This document shows, in pieces, positions 58,956 through 59,024 of a stretch of DNA of 59,024 bases (its first letter is position 1; the number at the start of each line of letters is the position of its first letter). Location: positions 1 through 59,024 of the forward strand of contig DWXD01000069.1 of the NCBI GenBank assembly GCA_019119365.1, given 5' to 3'. Origin of the DNA: Candidatus Gemmiger stercoripullorum (GTDB lineage Bacteria > Bacillota > Clostridia > Oscillospirales > Ruminococcaceae). Under the pieces are notes generated by a model. The model was not told where the DNA came from, did not search any database, and was given only the letters and a program-made list of their open reading frames with translations. Made by a program: the position numbers and the translations under genes.

Positions 58956-59024
58956 TGGTCCGAGTGGCGAGAGTCGAACTCACGGCCTCTTGAACCCCAT
59001 TCAAGCGCGCTACCAAACTGCGCT
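58956..59024 (-). tRNA. tRNA-Pro (anticodon GGG), 5' end cut by the window edge
   Basis: The minus strand shows the D arm AGCGCAGTTTGGTAGCGCG, an anticodon stem CTTGA/TCAAG with loop ATGGGGT (anticodon GGG at 58996-58998), T arm GTGAG-TTCGACT-CTCGC, acceptor 3' strand CACTCGG, discriminator A and an encoded CCA (58956-58958). About the first 8 bases lie outside the window. It reads CCC and CCU codons. Confidence 0.9.

Overview
The window looks like a chromosomal piece of a high-GC, gut-type Firmicute, most likely Oscillospiraceae (Faecalibacterium/Subdoligranulum/Gemmiger-like). Reasons: strongly C/G-ending codons throughout; strong Shine-Dalgarno sites and sigma-A promoters; Firmicute sporulation-lineage genes (spo0A, spoIVB, yabP, yabQ, divIC); clostridial gene strings (recJ-rel-dtd-MBL hydrolase-hemZ, mazG-hup-rqcP-yabPQ-divIC-S1, cdaA-cdaR); and clostridial-style GuaB and HemZ. 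The assignment is an inference from gene content; no 16S gene is present. The first base is the tip of an IS3-family element and the last bases lie inside a tRNA gene, so both edges look like cuts rather than biological ends.

Layout. 1-1345: complete IS3-family insertion sequence. 1346-2820: non-coding mosaic of GC-rich repeats. 2918-7451 (minus): guaB, pnp, rpsO with their promoters and terminators. 7494-10626 (minus): metY-metA methionine genes and a family-2 glycosyltransferase. 10700-16188 (plus): an ECF-type uptake cassette (S, fused A, T) with a PHP phosphoesterase and a MurR/RpiR regulator. 16354-17094 (minus): zeta-toxin-like kinase and tRNA-Leu(GAG). 17470-20312: trkA-trkH potassium uptake. 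20428-23306: polysaccharide deacetylase, a small membrane protein and a GH13 glucosidase. 23441-25641: spoIVB and spo0A. 25850-28863: sigI-rsgI plus a lipoprotein with an extreme Asp/Trp repeat tail.

29079-32451: ispDF fusion, cdaA, cdaR. 32481-44909: FAD oxidoreductase, XpaC-like protein, recJ, rel, a DUF6311-like membrane protein, dtd, MBL hydrolase, hemZ, nucleoside-kinase-like protein. 45064-50872: zinc-ribbon protein, mazG, hup, rqcP, yabP, yabQ, divIC, S1 protein, RNA methyltransferase, NYN-domain protein. 51030-53854 (minus): membrane protein and PflX-like radical SAM protein. 54032-58748: nucleoside salvage genes (deoD, cdd, BMP lipoprotein, broken ABC permease, pdp). 58956-end: partial tRNA-Pro(GGG).

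How the parts connect. CdaA makes c-di-AMP, which in Firmicutes restrains K+ uptake systems such as TrkAH, so these two loci probably form one osmotic control loop. SpoIVB and Spo0A sit side by side as in Bacillus, and the spo0A promoter carries two exact 0A boxes. The most interesting locus is sigI-rsgI-lipoprotein. RsgI and the lipoprotein share the extracytoplasmic domain with its Asn-Pro motif and both end in Asp/Trp-rich tails. Three near-identical non-sigma-A promoter motifs flank these genes. This looks like an autoregulated transmembrane signalling system with an unusual sensor tail. The ECF-PHP-RpiR cassette is a second candidate for an undescribed uptake and processing pathway. In the nucleoside cluster the transporter has lost its ATPase, one permease and the first part of the other.
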